The translations under genes and the position numbers were made by a program. A DNA stretch of 64,000 nucleotides, from NCBI GenBank assembly GCA_000697475.1, contig JNEU01000565.1, forward strand, positions 124,001-188,000, in the 5' to 3' direction. Below are positions 46,018 through 56,886 of this stretch, one piece after another (the first letter of the stretch is position 1; each line of letters starts with the position of its first letter). The notes beneath the pieces are model-generated. The model searched no databases, was not told the DNA's origin, and saw only the letters and a list, made by a program, of their open reading frames with translations. Origin of the DNA: Lichtheimia corymbifera B2541 (taxonomy: Eukaryota > Mucoromycota > Mucoromycetes > Mucorales > Lichtheimiaceae).

Positions 46018-46655
46018 GATAAATGTGTATGTAGGAAAGAAAAGGGAATTGAGTTGCTCCAAGGGTGTGGGGCATGAGCTTGCTTATATTGTGCTAGTTT
46101 CATTGAAACTCAACCGTGATGTGACTACATCGTCAATCTCCTGGAGACCGAGGCATTTCAACCAATCAATTCATTTTTACTGGCATGGTTCACCGAAACA
46201 GTTGTTGGGTTACCGCCACACAAAACGGTCCACAGGAGATATTCAAATGAGCCATCATTACACATTCCACCTTTTTATTTTTGTGCGTGGATTATCATTA
46301 GAGAAGGAAACAAGTGGCATTGATGGGTGGGTGATATATATACGTGTGATTCGTATTCAAACGGGAAATACATTGGTATGTGCCTGATATGGTAGCTTTT
46401 GTGTGTGTGTGTGTGTGTGTGTGTGCTTGTGTGTGCTTGTGCGTGTGTGGATGAATGTAAATGCTGAAAGGGCAAATGCTATTTGCTGTCATCTTTTTAT
46501 GTCAAGAGCGTGATTCAACAATGGCAAATACGTGAATAAGGTGACACCAATATCCTGCCTTTCTTGTTGTTGGACCCGCACTGTTTTTACAACTGACGCC
46601 ACATATCTCGTGCCTCTCTCTCTTTCTCGAACACGCGATAAACACGGTGCATCCA
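46018..46655. other. Divergent promoter TRP5 / NAA25 with GT repeat
   Basis: Intergenic promoter region containing a (GT)n microsatellite at about 46401-46425. No gene seen. Confidence 0.5.
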
Positions 46656-49600
46656 ATGGACTACATTACAGAAAAGAAAGTTCGTCCTCTTTATGGTAAT
46701 CACTTTCAATGGACTCTATCTTATATATACAGCATGGCTAACGAATGCGTTCTCCAGAGGCAATCGATGACGGGCAAAATAAGCAGGCTTTGCAACATGC
46801 CAACAAGCTTCTCAAAAAGAATCCCGATTGGCCCCTTATCAAGGTAGATATGACAAGTGTATACATGAAAGATGATTCTTATCGTAAGGGAACCCATATA
46901 GGCTTTGAAGGCTCTTGTATATGTGCGAACTGGCAAGGAAGATGAAGCCCAGGGTCTTTGTCAACAAGTGAAGAAGACAGTTCCAACAGATCAACCAACG
47001 CTGCTTGCACTGACGATGGCATACCAAGAACTCGGTCAACGTAAGCTTATTTTATGGATGAGGGGAGGGGATGATAGAGCTTTGCATTGACGACGCGTAT
47101 ATATCCCTCTATTTTAGACTCGGCCGTTGTGGAGCTTTATGAAAATGCAGCCAACCAACAGCCCACCAACGAAGAATTCGGCAACAAGTGGTTCATGGCT
47201 ATGGTACGCAATGGAGATTACAAGGGTCAGCAAGCAGCTGCTCTCAAGTTGCATCGTACGTTCAAGCAAAACAAGTATCTTTTCTGGGCCATCATGTCAT
47301 TGGCACTTCAGGTACAAGCATACATGTGTGTATAAGGATACAAGGATGCGGATATTGATTTTCATTAGGGCAAAGACTCTGCACTTTCTTATACGCTTGC
47401 AGAACGTATGATGGCCAAAGCACAAGAAGAGGGTCGATTGGAGGAAGTGGAGCACTTACGTCTATACTTGCTTATCTTGATGGATCAAAAAAAGCACACC
47501 GAAGCATTGACTTTGTTGGATAGCCCGCTTGGTCAAAAATCAATGCGTGATCCCGAGGTGCGCCAGATCAAGGCTGAGCTCTTACAGGCGAATGAAAAGT
47601 GGGATGATGTCATGACCATGGCAGAACAAGCATTGGAAAAGGAGAATTCGGATGATTGGATCAGCTGGTTGGCTTATTTTGATGCCATGAACGCTAAAGG
47701 CACGGATGATTTGAGCAAGGCACATGCTTTGGTGGACAAGTTGAAAAAGAGCGCATTGGATGCACCCGTATTGAAGCGTGGTCCCTTCCTTGCAGAGTTG
47801 GAATTGGATTATAGGGCAAGCCAAGCACAAAAGGGAGGAGGTGAGTAATAGCTACTTCATTGGTACCAGAGGGGTATTGATTGATCCATCCATCACGTAG
47901 ATGAAAAGGCTGTCCTCGCAAATGTCGTGTCTTATTTTGAGCGTTTCGGTTCCAAATCGTGCTGCTTTGAAGACGTTCAGACTTACGTGGCGTTCTTGAG
48001 AGGCGACAATGACAAGGCACTTGCGTTTATCCAATCGCTTAAAGACACGGTCAAGGATTCCGACAAAAAGGTAATAATAGTGGACCCAAAGATGAGGATA
48101 CTGAAACTGACTTTTGGATGGTCAACCTAGTCGGACCAGATCAAGAACGTTTTCAAGCACGTGAATATCCGCAAGCTGGAGCGATTCCTCGGTTTACAAG
48201 ATAATTTGACTTTGCAACAAGGCATCTCTCTCGTCAATGATCTTTGGAAATCCTACCACGATGCACTTCCTCTAGGTAATGCATGGCTAGCTTTATCTAT
48301 TCGGCTATCATTAATAAATTTGTCCTTAGGTGAAGGATTGGAAAAGACTGAGAGCCAGCATGGTGATGATTTTGTTGTATTGGCAAGTCACGTGCTTGTG
48401 GATTTGTATCATCAACACAAATTGCCAGAGCTCTTGATGCAGGGTATCGTATTGTTGGAAAGCGCGTTACCCAAGAGCATTTACAACTTCCATATCAAAT
48501 TGACGCTCGTTCGACTCTATGAAATACTGGGTATGTCAATGGCAATGTGGGGGGGTAAGAATATCCACATGACTCATTGTTTTCTTCAGGTGTGTACAAC
48601 CGCCCCTTGCAGATCTTCCGTACAATGGACATCAAGCAAATCCAATTTGACACCATGACGTGCGTATGCTAAGTTTGATTGTTGATTCATTTCCTCACAT
48701 ATTGATAGGCATTATTTTACCGATCGTTTCAACTCCTTGGGCTGTAATGATGAAGTCGAGGATGTCTTGCTTGAATCTTTGATGATTTACAAGAGCAACG
48801 AGGTGGAGGTTAGTAGCCATGCTGAGTTAGTATAAATCAACAACTAATGAATGCAGTAGACTCCAGAAATGATCGTCAAGGCATACCAACATGGAACATT
48901 CTCAAAGGTAAAAAGTGGAATAGAGGCTAAATCGCAAGCACTCTCGCTCATTGCTATCGTCTAGATTCAAGAATTTATCGAGTTCCGTTCAAGACTTGAT
49001 GCTTCTCTTCAGCATGCTATCACCAATATCGAACTTGCTCGTATCGATGCTGCCCGATCCTCCTTCCAGATCAAATATGCAATGCAATATTTCCAAGATA
49101 TGGATATCACCAAGATTAAATGTGACGGTAAGGATGATTCCGCTGCGTACTGGCTTGCATAGGTTATTCATCAACATGTATATAATGTAGATGCCTTCAT
49201 TTCCAAGCAATCGGACAACAGAGATTTCAAAGTATTTATGAATTGCAATGCCGAAGACCGACCAAAGGCAGAGGAACTTTTCAAGCCTTTCAAGAGCACT
49301 GGGGTACGTCCATTCTTTATTTCGCAGCAATGATGTGTCGTTTATTAACATACTTTTTCATAGAAAACCTGGTTGCAACTCTTCTCATATGTGCTTAACG
49401 TATTGAAATCAGCATGCAGCACCAAAGGTGGCCTTGATATTACTGCACTTGTGAACGACTTTGGAGCATTTTTGGCCAAGGATGGTATTGACAAGGAGGT
49501 GACCAATGAGGAATGGGTGCTTGCCAAATCCACATTTGAGCTCGCTTCAGCGTTCGCTCTTGTAAAGGATCCCAATACTCGCAAGGAGAGTAAGTGCCAC

Positions 49601-50397
49601 TGACATTGAATGTGTTTGAGATGGAAGCATGATATCTGATGATATATACATTACAGACTCCAAAAAGATCGCTGAACATATGAAGAATGCTGCCAAATTG
49701 GTGGAAGAAAAAGGTGCGTTGGCTGATGAATGCTTTACACATGTGCTCACTATTCAATGAACAATCCAGTTGCGCCAACCGAGAGCTTTGAGGAAGCCAC
49801 TATTTCATGGAATGCATTCCACCCAGTATCTATGGCTTTAGAGGTAAGCAACGTCAAACAATGAGTGAGGGGATATGCTAACGAGCAGCTCTTTGTAGAC
49901 CCTTAATTATACATCGATTCTCACCGAGACTATTGGACGATCGCTTGGATTGACTAGTAAAGAGGCAAAGAGAAAGGCAGCTGAGTCTGCTAATGCGGAT
50001 GAGCTGGTGAGTGTACTCTTCGGTGGATCATGCAATGTGAAAAACTAATACGTTTTTTCAAGATCTCGAGCACTCTGCTTGTACAGTCGGTCATCAAGGA
50101 CGCACTCTTGAAGACCCAAAAGGTTGTACAGAATGGTAGTGACCTTTTCAAGCCGCAGCTGCAAAAGAAGCTCGCCAAGCGCATCACGACATCAGAAGGC
50201 CAACTCGAGCATTTCAGTACAAAGGTAAATTGGGCTGCTTTATCCGAGTCATAGCAAAGAAGAGTAATTGGACATTTATTATATAGGAGGGCCAAGCAAG
50301 CATGAATGATATGCTAAAGACGGTGACTACGAGCTGGAACTCTTCCATTGGTCGTCTCGCTGAGGAAGTCAATAGACGAGTGCAAAAGCTTCAATGA
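46656..50397 (+). CDS. NAA25: NatB N-terminal acetyltransferase auxiliary subunit (Mdm20/NAA25)
   Basis: Ribosome-anchoring, TPR-rich partner of the NatB catalytic subunit, which acetylates Met-Asp/Glu/Asn N-termini during translation. Nineteen short exons (46656-46695 first, 50287-50397 last; the largest is 47369-47840) join in frame to 892 residues. The start is MDYITEKKVRPLY, joined to EAIDDGQNKQALQHANKLLK, the typical first TPR helix. Further helices include ALKALVYVRTGKEDEA and LRLYLLILMDQKKHTEAL. The NAA25-specific core has NIRKLERFLGL, VLASHVLVDLYHQH and HYFTDRFNSLG. The C-terminal third is helical and charged and ends RRVQKLQ. Exon 2 uses the acceptor at 46756-46757, because earlier AGs leave a stop in frame. 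This is the most intron-rich gene in the window. Confidence 0.93.
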
Positions 50398-51138
50398 TCG
50401 ACTTGACCCAACCACCTTATATTATGCTCAACCCATTATTAAACAAAAGGCCGCATGTGTACATAATATGTGCTTTGATTATTGAACATTCCCCCACTTT
50501 GGTGTAATAAGAAAGTATATTATTAACCATCTTCAACATAAAACACTGATAAGGTTGATATATCCCAAACATCCTCAGATGCCTAAAGCGCCGCTTGGTC
50601 ATACACAATGTAAACACTTATCCTCGGTGGTCAACTGATAACGATTGTCCCACCACAAATGCAGGCGGGATGCGCAGCATTGTACTGTTACTTTAGCGAG
50701 AAGTGGGCCCTTCCAACTAGTGCAGTATACAGCATGACACATGATGTGTTATTGAATAAAAGATACTTACACTCTAGTGATGGCGTTTACCAATGGAGGC
50801 AAATTCATATGCGATGGCATCGATATTTTGTTAGGCTTGGTCTGTTGTTGTTTTGGGGGTTTGCTCTTGCCTTTAGTTGTCTTGTTCTTTCCCTGTGTAA
50901 TTGCTCTTTTTGTTTGCGCAATGATGCTCGCTGAGCAGAATAGTGGCTCTCACTGATACAAGCACCACCACCATCGGCGCGTTGAGAAGGCCAACGATTT
51001 GTGTACTGATGCTGCGCTACGTGGCCGATGGGTTCCGCCAAAGCACCGCATTTTATTTCCATTGCATTTATAAAGGCCATGAAGAAATCAAAACACGTTT
51101 GCATCAACACTTTCAAGTACATATCAATTTCAACAAAC
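50398..51138. other. Intergenic upstream of the WWE cluster
   Basis: 3' region of NAA25 and promoter of WWE copy 1. No gene was recognised. A TATA element lies at 51069-51074. Confidence 0.5.
51069..51074 (+). promoter_or_regulatory. TATA box of WWE copy 1
   Basis: TATAAA in the context TTTATAAAGGCC, 64 nt before the ATG at 51139. Confidence 0.5.
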
Positions 51139-51339
51139 ATGGCATTCCGTTGGGTCTATCAAGCTGGCAGCATCTGGGTTCCCTTTGATGATCGTGCCAA
51201 CGCAGCAATTGAAAATCTCTGGCGTGCTTGCTCCCATGGCAACGTCTATCATGCTGGTACTGTTGCCTATGTGAATGCCGTCAACCTATACATGCTTCAA
51301 GATAACGTCCGAAGAGCTATTACTCGCACCGGCTATTGA
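51139..51339 (+). CDS. Stand-alone WWE-domain mini-protein, copy 1
   Basis: Intronless, 66 residues, almost the entire length being one WWE-like domain. Visible hallmarks are W5 in RWVYQAG, W13 in IWVPFDD, the pair I24-E25 before L-W28, a central Tyr/Val strand (VAYVNAVNLYML) and the C-terminal QDNVRRAITRTG with Q54 and R63. WWE domains in ubiquitin ligases (RNF146, Deltex) and PARPs bind the iso-ADP-ribose unit of poly(ADP-ribose). Assignment is by this spacing and by comparison with the three sister genes. The frame extends upstream to 51028, but the TATA box at 51069 and homology to the sisters put the start at 51139. There is no signal peptide or second domain. Confidence 0.75.
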   Translation: MAFRWVYQAGSIWVPFDDRANAAIENLWRACSHGNVYHAGTVAYVNAVNLYMLQDNVRRAITRTGY

Positions 51340-52319
51340 CATCTTCTTCCCCACCAAATACTGAAAAAGTAACATCAAAACTATCACCACCATCACCCAT
51401 ATCATCATCATGCATCCCATCTCCATGGCTTTTTGTATACCGGTCATCCTCATTTTTGGCATTTTATGCACCTCACACTCAACGAATCACTATGCCCTTT
51501 AAACAACATCATCCTGATTTGATCTCTTAAGCAGAATGTATCCTTTTTATGCGGTAGTTTCTTTTTCCCCAGTATATGGCCCAAACATGATACCCGATCT
51601 TTTCCCAATAAACCTTAGATTGTCACATTATCTCATCATTGTATACATGTTCATCGATGTATTTGACATTACAATCATGCTGCGATCATTATCCACAGCA
51701 CTCACCTATAACCATGCTCTCATACGTTGTTTACCAAGTTTGTTGTTGATGTCATATCCTGAGTTGGTATAACATTCGATGTCGAATAACATCGACTTTG
51801 GATTTAGCCATACGCAGCAGCTTTGTGATGTATATATCAGCGAATTGAATCGGCATTCAGCCGATATCGAATTTGGAAAGTGCCACAAGGCATTCTCCTT
51901 TTGGCAAATACAAGGCTTGTGGCACGCGTCTACATGTTCCATCACACCGTCAAAACCTTCACCACATCAAACCAAATCCCAGGATAACCAACAATACGCC
52001 GCTGTGCGTACCCTAGTTTACCAAAGGTATGCATGTGCAAAGCCTTATGTGCAACAACAGAGGGGTAAATATACAGGCTTTCGGTAGTCTAGTGAAGCCA
52101 ACATTATCATCGTGATTTAGCACTGCTATGTGCAATAAACGAGCGCCGCTTTGTACAAAAAAAGAACAAGTATTGCGATCGAAACATCGTAGGTGCCGGA
52201 AACAGGAAATCAAGGGGAGTAAAAAGGAACATTTGTGATTCATGACCACTGACATAAAAAGCATATTTTGTTGCCGTGATGAGTAACCAAAGTAACCTTT
52301 ATCATCATCATAAATCACA
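51340..52319. other. Spacer between WWE copies 1 and 2
   Basis: About 1 kb. One plus open frame (51779-52087, 102 codons) has no recognisable domain and is unlike the WWE genes, so it is probably not a gene. A weak TATA-like element for copy 2 lies at 52253-52261. Confidence 0.4.
52253..52261 (+). promoter_or_regulatory. TATA-like element of WWE copy 2
   Basis: CATAAAAAG, 58 nt before the ATG at 52320. It is weaker than the elements of the other copies. Confidence 0.3.
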
Positions 52320-52520
52320 ATGACCTTCCAATGGATGTATCAAGCAGGCAATACATGGGTGCCTTTTGAAAGCCACGCCAACCACGCCATTGAAAACCTC
52401 TGGAGATCCTACTCGAATGGATATGTGCAATTCGGCAACCAGAACGCGTACATCCATGTAGTAAACGAGCTCTTTATGATCTTGAACAAGTCTCGGATTG
52501 CCATCACCAGGACGTCCTAA
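52320..52520 (+). CDS. Stand-alone WWE-domain mini-protein, copy 2
   Basis: Intronless, 66 residues. MTFQWMYQAGNTWVPFESHA opens the domain, with Trp at 5 and 13, the IENLWRS helix, a central aromatic strand and the end RIAITRTS. Spacing of the Trp, I-E and terminal Arg positions is the same as in copy 1. In the strand where copy 1 has LQDN, this copy has LNKS, so the Gln matching the proposed ADP-ribose contact is absent. The frame opens at this ATG with no in-frame extension, which supports the short protein as the real product. Confidence 0.75.
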   Translation: MTFQWMYQAGNTWVPFESHANHAIENLWRSYSNGYVQFGNQNAYIHVVNELFMILNKSRIAITRTS

Positions 52521-53669
52521 TCTATGGTTTCTTTTTCATTATATCCAAACATGCCTTTACAGAATTGAAATAAAGACTTCACTAAAGCTATTATGGTGGT
52601 TGGAAACGTACTGGAATTCATACATGCCTAAAGGGCAAGAAGGTGTTCTGCACGTGAGACAATGATGGATGGTGTTATCAGGTGTTGTTGCTATGGAGAC
52701 GAATCAATTTCGTTCATGATGCGCAGCACAAGCCGCAAGGGAAAAAAAGGAAAATGGCGTCATGTGGATTCTCTGATGGCGAGAACCCCAAGCCATCGCT
52801 AGTCTAGGTGATGTGGGGCAGCAACAGCAACAGCAGCAGCAGCAGCATGCGTGTGTTACAGAACGATACAATGTCGTCATGGAAGTCATTCCCGATCAAT
52901 GCACACCTTAAAGAGCCAATCGGAAGGCCGACCATGTATGTGCGACCTATCTCTCTCTTTCTCTCTCGCAGTTTTGCTGGATCCTTCTTCCAAATGATAT
53001 GGTCTCCGAAGCTAAGCATTGAATAACAATGACTGATATTGCTGCGGAGACGATATAGCATAATTTGCTCGCATCAAAATAGCATCGGCTCATGATAAAG
53101 AAGCTTACGACTACTGTGACACAAGACGATTGCTACCCTGCATAAACCCAATAATGGCGGTCAGATCTTCGCGCACAGTACTCACGGCTCACATCTTCAT
53201 TGTCCATATACATAATTGATCAACCATATTGCTCTCGGTCCTCATGTTGAAAAAGTATTCCCTATTTTCGGCAAGGCTTTGACATTTGACATGTGCCATA
53301 CAGACTTTGTCACTTTTTTGCTGCTGCTGCTCCTCTTCATTGTTACCAGTACCCTTTACTCCACATCACCAACCGCCACTCGTCTTTCCTCATTTACTTC
53401 TCTTGGCAATTAAAAGTGTTCTTTTTCGGTGTGTGCCAAGTAGCACCACCCTTCTGATGTCTGTGCTGATACTCGGTGATGCCGATGATAACAAAGATTG
53501 CTTCTTCACATATCAGGAATACAGAGTGGAAAGAGCCCATGTTGATGCCGTTTCCAGAAAAAGAACCACCATCCAGCAGCATATATAAAGGCCCATTCCA
53601 TCAACTGTCATTTTTGCATCAACATAATCTATCTACACAACTACTACTGCAAGAACCAAAACAACAACA
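52521..53669. other. Spacer between WWE copies 2 and 3
   Basis: About 1.1 kb. It contains a short CAG-rich run (52819-52843) and a CT-rich stretch (52951-52970). No gene recognised. Confidence 0.4.
53582..53589 (+). promoter_or_regulatory. TATA box of WWE copy 3
   Basis: TATATAAA followed by GGCCC, 80 nt before the ATG at 53670. The TATAAAGGCC block is shared with copy 1. Confidence 0.5.
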
Positions 53670-53873
53670 ATGACTTTCCAATGGGTTTACCAAGCTGGCA
53701 ATACATGGGTTCCTTTTGATGGCAACAATAACCGTGTCTTGGAGCAATTTTGGCGGTCTTCACGTAATGGGCAGGTGATCGTCAACCGCCTCCCTGCGAT
53801 TATTTATCCTCGCCAATTGCAGATGCTTGTCAATAACAATACCTGGGTCCGGATCGTTCGTACAGGCTGCTAA
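53670..53873 (+). CDS. Stand-alone WWE-domain mini-protein, copy 3
   Basis: Intronless, 67 residues. MTFQWVYQAGNTWVPFDGNN is nearly identical to copy 2 at the N-terminus. It continues with LE-x-FW (LEQFWRS), the strand AIIYPRQLQMLVNNN and the end WVRIVRTGC. The ATG follows an A/C-rich leader (ACAACAACAATG), a strong initiation context, and there is no in-frame upstream ATG after the TATA box. Its C-terminal half is the most diverged of the four, while the two tryptophans and the terminal Arg are kept. Confidence 0.75.
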   Translation: MTFQWVYQAGNTWVPFDGNNNRVLEQFWRSSRNGQVIVNRLPAIIYPRQLQMLVNNNTWVRIVRTGC

Positions 53874-54520
53874 TACCATATCAACACCATTTACACCCAT
53901 ATACCCAATCTTTTCTCGGATCCATGAATAGTACTTTTTTTCCTTTGCATTTGTTTCAATATAATGATTTAAATTCCACCATTGTCCACGAAAACAATTA
54001 CAAAGCTCATTGTATAACCGATATGAGCGGTAGCCTCTTTGTGACATGTCCTCTCATTTGGGAAAAAGATACCTGTCGCCATTGTGTCGTAATGAGATAG
54101 GGTGTTATCACAGGCCTTGATGAGGGAAGGGCATACGGAATGCTGTAACGTGAAAAACAAACTCGTGATACGGTGGAAGATTCCATTATTGTCTGCGCTA
54201 TAAATGGATTTCCAGCCACACACACACACCACATACACAACCGCATCAGCCCCATTGCCGCCACATTTGCTCAGCTGACTCGTCGCCATACGTAGAGGCA
54301 ATATTCCGGAGATCTGGACCCGCCATGGCATCATTGTTGCACCACGATGGACGAGTGTCATTTTTTTATAGTTACATGGGTGATCCCTATCTACTTGATT
54401 TTACCTCTTGGCGTTCATGCTCAGCAATACCAGCAAGATGAATATAAATACTGCAACTTAGAGAACCGGATTCCATTGTACTCTTACATTATCTCACTTT
54501 TACAAAACATCTTCATTATC
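53874..54520. other. Spacer between WWE copies 3 and 4
   Basis: About 650 bp without a separate gene. The frame of copy 4 is open upstream to an ATG at 54347, encoding a signal-peptide-like segment (see findings). A TATA element lies at 54443-54450. Confidence 0.4.
54443..54450 (+). promoter_or_regulatory. TATA box of WWE copy 4
   Basis: TATAAATA, 70 nt before the ATG at 54521, supporting the short form of copy 4. Confidence 0.45.
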
Positions 54521-54718
54521 ATGGCACGTTGGGTTTATCAAGCTGGCAACTCCTGGACTCCCTTTGACGACCGAAATAACGTCTTGATCGAAAAACTTTG
54601 GCGGGCACAATCACATGGCAATATTTACATTGGCACTTTCCCGGCTTATATCAACACGACCGAGCTATACATGGTTTTGAACCATGAATGTGTGTCCATC
54701 GGAAGAACCGGTTTTTAA
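54521..54718 (+). CDS. Stand-alone WWE-domain mini-protein, copy 4
   Basis: Intronless, 65 residues beginning MARWVYQAGNSWTPFDDRNN, then LIEKLWRAQSHGNIY, a central strand PAYINTTELYMVL and the end VSIGRTGF. It resembles copy 1 most in its middle (LWRA-x-SHGN-x-Y). W4, W12, the I-E pair and the terminal Arg are kept; the LQDN segment reads LNHE. The short start is favoured by the TATA box at 54443, but the frame is open back to 54347, so a longer, possibly secreted form cannot be ruled out. Confidence 0.75.
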   Translation: MARWVYQAGNSWTPFDDRNNVLIEKLWRAQSHGNIYIGTFPAYINTTELYMVLNHECVSIGRTGF

Positions 54719-55105
54719 TTTCATTTGGCTAAATCTCTTTCGCATTCATCAATCACCAACATCATCATCATGAACATTCAAATCATACATCCCATCCATA
54801 TCATCACAGCTGTAAATTCTCTACGTCTTGTATTGTAATCACCTCACAACACCTTCTTTTGTATTTTATGTCTTCTTTTCTTTCTTCCCTTATGGTACAC
54901 CACTTCTTTATGATATATAGTTCTCTCTCTCCATCACGTTCCTTTCACACAGTCTCACACGAAATACATAATATTGTTGTCCAAAGTATAATTGTGTTCA
55001 TTGTCTGTTATTTTTGTGCCATAGTCAAGTATGAGGATTGCTTTACAAACAAAGTTGGGATGTAAATCGGAGCAAATGTAATCATTACAAAGGAGTTGGT
55101 GTCGT
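54719..55105. other. Intergenic, nothing recognised
   Basis: 3' flanks of the convergent WWE copy 4 and Sds3-like genes. AT- and CT-rich, no gene. Confidence 0.4.
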
Positions 55106-56886
55106 TCATTCGTCATTGAAAATTGTTGCTAAAATGCCGCAATCTAAGCCCATTGCCAGGGGGAAAAGTGATGAGACGCGTTGATTAGCCGGATTGTTGG
55201 TCATTGTTATAGCGCTCTTTCTTTTGTTGGATTGGTTGCTGTACATATTCCCGTTCGCCTGGCTTTTTGATGATGGTCGTATAGAAGATGAAGGCTGGGA
55301 TTGCTGTGATGGGACATCAATCATCATTGTATATGCAAAAAGTGGTCGCCGTCGTGGTGTCTCATTGTTGTTCAAGCTGGGAAATGCTGAAAAAGAAAAA
55401 AGTTATATTAGTGAGCCACGTGTATTATACTCAGGAACCAAAGAAATCGCTTGGGAGAATGGTCTCTTCACTCACTTGTTCTTTAAAAGTAAAAAAAAGC
55501 AGACATGAGACCTGGTAGAAAAAACAATGAACGCATTCATGATTATAGTACCTTGATCATATTCAGGTCCTTGCATGCAGAAGGTTGGGATAGACCCCGT
55601 GGCATCGGAGGAACTTTCGGATAGCGGGGCTTGTGCTGTTGCTGTTTCTGTCTTGTCATGCTAGATGGTCGGCTAAGGATGGCTGAGTGATGCTTGCTTG
55701 CTGTACATTTTGTTAGTATCCTGATGAATCATTGGCTCGCTGCTGTTACTAACGTGCAGTTGCCATCCTTCGTAACAAGGTTTCTCTCTCATTTTTCAAT
55801 TGGAATAGCTGCTGATGGAGATTCGCCACAAGTTTCTCTTTCAAATCCTTCCTTTTTGCCTATCAAAGGAGTCAATGGGAGTGAGTTTCTGCTACAATGA
55901 CAGCATTGCGTTACACATGCACCTACCACGAATTCTGTATTTGCTTGGTGTTTGATTGCATCATATTGATTCCGGATAACGATCTTCCTTTGCTTATACA
56001 AGGCTTCAGCTTCCTTGACCCTTTCGGCTTTCCTTTGATCGAGTACTTTGAAAGAAGGCGCCAGCTCAGGATGCGTCCCTATGATGCTATGGTATTAATA
56101 TAACCACCACACAATGCTATGATTTGAGATACCAATTACCTTGAGAAATCATCAAAGCCTCTCGATTTAACTCGGCCATCCTTTCCTGGTATATCCTAGA
56201 AGCGTGTAAATGAGCATGAAAACCACCACTGTCCACTGGCTCATTACCTACCTATTCCTCAACTCAGCAAATTGGATTTCAATGCGAGTAAGAGCCTCCA
56301 AGCCTTCCCGTTGTCGCTGTTGTTGTTCCTGATCTTCATGGTTTGTACTGGTGGTAGGTGTTGAGCGATCTTGTCCATCTTCATTTTGGTTGCTGCTGCT
56401 GCTGCTGCTTCCATTTGCATTGGTATGCTTTTGCCAAGCAAGACGAGGGCTGCTACGTGTGCTGGATGGTAATAGCCCATTTGTATGCTGTTCATTGTTA
56501 CTGGCAAGCGCACAACGTCTCATGTTGGTACCGTGTGCATGTCGCATACTACGAAGTACACGATCTGAACCACCCGCAGCATAACTCGAATGATGTGCTA
56601 TCGAAAGATCACGGACGTCCTGCTCAAACTGTTGTTGTTGTTGTCTTTGATCAAAATCACTCAATGTCGTCGATGACCGAGTTGAACGCATATCATCATC
56701 ATTGTTGTCGTCGATATCCATATTTTGATGCGCATAAATGATTCTTGTAGAGGTGTATTCACGAGAAGGAAATTCTTCTGTATCACCTCCTTGTGATAAA
56801 GGTGATCCAAGCGATAGGCGTGAGTCGGCTTGTTGACTTGTTGAAGAAGAGGGATCGTCTGCCACTGTGTAATTGCGAGTAAGCAT
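55106..56886 (-). CDS. SDS3: Sds3-like subunit of the Sin3 histone deacetylase complex
   Basis: Scaffold subunit that promotes deacetylase activity in Sin3-Rpd3 complexes (nuclear repression). Exon 1 (56886-56252) encodes ~200 mostly disordered residues ending at the domain start LEALTRIEIQFAELRNR. Exons 56195-56140 and 56078-55927 give IYQERMAELNREALMISQ and GTHPELAPSF, the family hallmark. A long helix follows (RKAERVKEAEALYKQRK). Exon 55859-55754 continues the coiled coil (KEKLVANLHQQLFQLKNE), and exon 55700-55552 contains PRGLSQPS. The intron between these last two has a perfect TACTAAC branch site. The 3' end is uncertain: a 5-nt exon (55481-55477) plus 55376-55106 would complete 457 residues. 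Dep1/BRMS1-type relatives are alternatives. Confidence 0.82.

Noticed and set aside
51779..52087. 102-codon frame between WWE copies 1 and 2 as a fifth family member
   Set aside because: It has none of the W-x-Y-Q, W-x-P-F or terminal Arg features and no TATA box at the expected distance.
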